Shown in pieces: positions 63,123-64,000 of a stretch of DNA of 64,000 bases. A program made the position numbers and the translations under genes. Within the stretch, counting starts at the first letter, position 1, and each line of letters starts with the position of its first letter. The stretch lies in NCBI RefSeq assembly GCF_000153325.1, contig NZ_CH724142.1, forward strand, positions 1 to 64,000. Direction: 5' to 3'. The notes beneath the pieces are model-generated. The model had not been told where the DNA came from and made no database searches. It saw nothing but the letters and a program-made list of their open reading frames with translations. The stretch comes from Photobacterium sp. SKA34 (GTDB lineage Bacteria; Pseudomonadota; Gammaproteobacteria; Enterobacterales; Vibrionaceae).

Positions 63123-64000
63123 TTACGCGGGCACTTCTTGTTTTTTCTCTTTAGGTGCGAGCTGCTCCGCCAGTTTGTGCATTTCAGGGAGCATACGGTG
63201 GATCAAGTGAAGTTGCTGTAACACCATTCTTACCGAGGTACAGTCTTCATCACGCCACTGCCCTAGTCGATGATCCAAATCGAGATCTAATGCTGGTGCC
63301 TTTTGATATGTTTTACCAGCCAGTTGAGCCGCTAAACATTCTAAGTGCGCGTGAATAATACGGTGCGCTTCAGACACTAACTGATGGGTTTTATCATCAT
63401 CGAGCTGTGTTCGGTGTGCACCTAGTGCTGAGATATAACTGAGCAAGGCATGGTTTAAGGTTAAGAAGCGGAAGCTTTCATTAGCATCAATCTGGTAACG
63501 CTCAGGCTCTGCCAGCATATTACTGATCGCCGTATTTAAATGGGCATCGGTATTGTGGGCGTCACGACGGGCGATACGATAGCTTAAACTGTCTTTTTTA
63601 CCGATTCGGTACTGCCCAATAATTTGTGCTAAGTAATCTTTATTAGCATTAATAGCACCTGACATAGCTTTATGTAATCGTTTAGACTCCCAGTCAGGTA
63701 AAATAAAGGTTACGGCTAAAACGGCTAATAAACAGCCCATTAAGGTGTCGCCTAAACGCGGAAGAATAACCGCGTACCCTTCACCTAATTGGTTAAAACA
63801 GAACAAGACGAGTAAGGTAATAAAGGCCGTTGCCCAGCCGTATTTAACCATTCTAAAAGCAAAGAAAAGCACACCAGCAATAACCATAAGTACGAGCTGA
63901 CCTTCTTGCCCTGGGAATAAATAAAGCAGCGGGACGCCTGCTAGAATACCGGCTAAAGTGCCAATAACACGTTGTCGTAGTTTTTGGCGAGTCGCACTAT
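63123..64000 (-). CDS. YccS/YhfK-like FUSC-family membrane protein, C-terminal part
   Basis: The last 292 codons of a large inner-membrane protein; the frame is open to the window edge, so the start lies beyond base 64000. Membrane helices are in LAGILAGVPLLYLF, MVIAGVLFFAFRMV, WATAFITLLVLFCF and TLMGCLLAVLAVTFILP, followed by a cytoplasmic helical region of about 200 residues. This matches the second half of YccS-type proteins (aromatic-acid-exporter-like, FUSC). Function in the cell is unknown. Confidence 0.8.
   Translation of the reverse strand, partial: SATRQKLRQRVIGTLAGILAGVPLLYLFPGQEGQLVLMVIAGVLFFAFRMVKYGWATAFITLLVLFCFNQLGEGYAVILPRLGDTLMGCLLAVLAVTFILPDWESKRLHKAMSGAINANKDYLAQIIGQYRIGKKDSLSYRIARRDAHNTDAHLNTAISNMLAEPERYQIDANESFRFLTLNHALLSYISALGAHRTQLDDDKTHQLVSEAHRIIHAHLECLAAQLAGKTYQKAPALDLDLDHRLGQWRDEDCTSVRMVLQQLHLIHRMLPEMHKLAEQLAPKEKKQEVPA

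Overview
The window reads as a Vibrionaceae chromosome of low GC content, most like Photobacterium or Aliivibrio. This rests on the gene order fabF-pabC-mltG-tmk-holB-tatD followed by PTS genes, on the families present (TfoX/TfoY, DUF1887/VC1899-type, YdgA, TorA/TorC, MATE) and on overall composition. The species is not determined.

Layout. 1-4988: end of the fatty-acid/folate/replication block. 5615-10061: two PTS permeases (EIIBC and EIICB) without EIIA domains, plus an RDD protein. 10113-15842: LysO-type exporter, HDOD protein, Lon-substrate-domain protein, TfoX/Sxy regulator, DsdC-like LysR regulator and D-lactate dehydrogenase. 16056-24178: YdgA, CBS pair, MATE exporter, a ZntA-type metal ATPase behind a MerR-type promoter, uridine phosphorylase behind paired CRP sites, and a small outer-membrane protein.

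24.3-39.3 kb: a complete-looking aerobactin system. It has an ABC importer (ATPase, binding protein, fused permease), an FhuF-like reductase, an IutA receptor, a divergent MFS exporter and iucABCD, with four Fur boxes. iucC carries an in-frame TAG at codon 29, so synthesis may be off while uptake stays intact. The block is flanked by diverged direct repeats that contain a MerR/SoxR-type promoter and the 5' end of the gene at 39273. This suggests insertion at, or exchange around, that locus.

39.3-49.9 kb: an unrecognised gene behind the SoxR-like promoter, a small membrane protein, a YdhF-like reductase, an orphan CARF-nuclease (DUF1887) with no CRISPR array in view, and a LysE exporter. After these come a MalY/PatB lyase and an NhaC antiporter, both on the minus strand and divergent from a LacI-type regulator. 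NhaC is split by a 1503-bp IS (ISNCY/IS1202-like) with a 16-bp target duplication.

50.0-64.0 kb: a U32 protein (RlhA-like), a GNAT, two exported proteins of unknown role, an RND pump with its adaptor, and the divergent tor genes. The latter are a TorA-type molybdoenzyme with a C-terminal haem c domain and a pentahaem TorC/TorY cytochrome, with an FNR-like box between them. The window ends inside a YccS-like membrane protein. No rRNA, tRNA or CRISPR array was found. Functions are from recognition of families; no database search was run.
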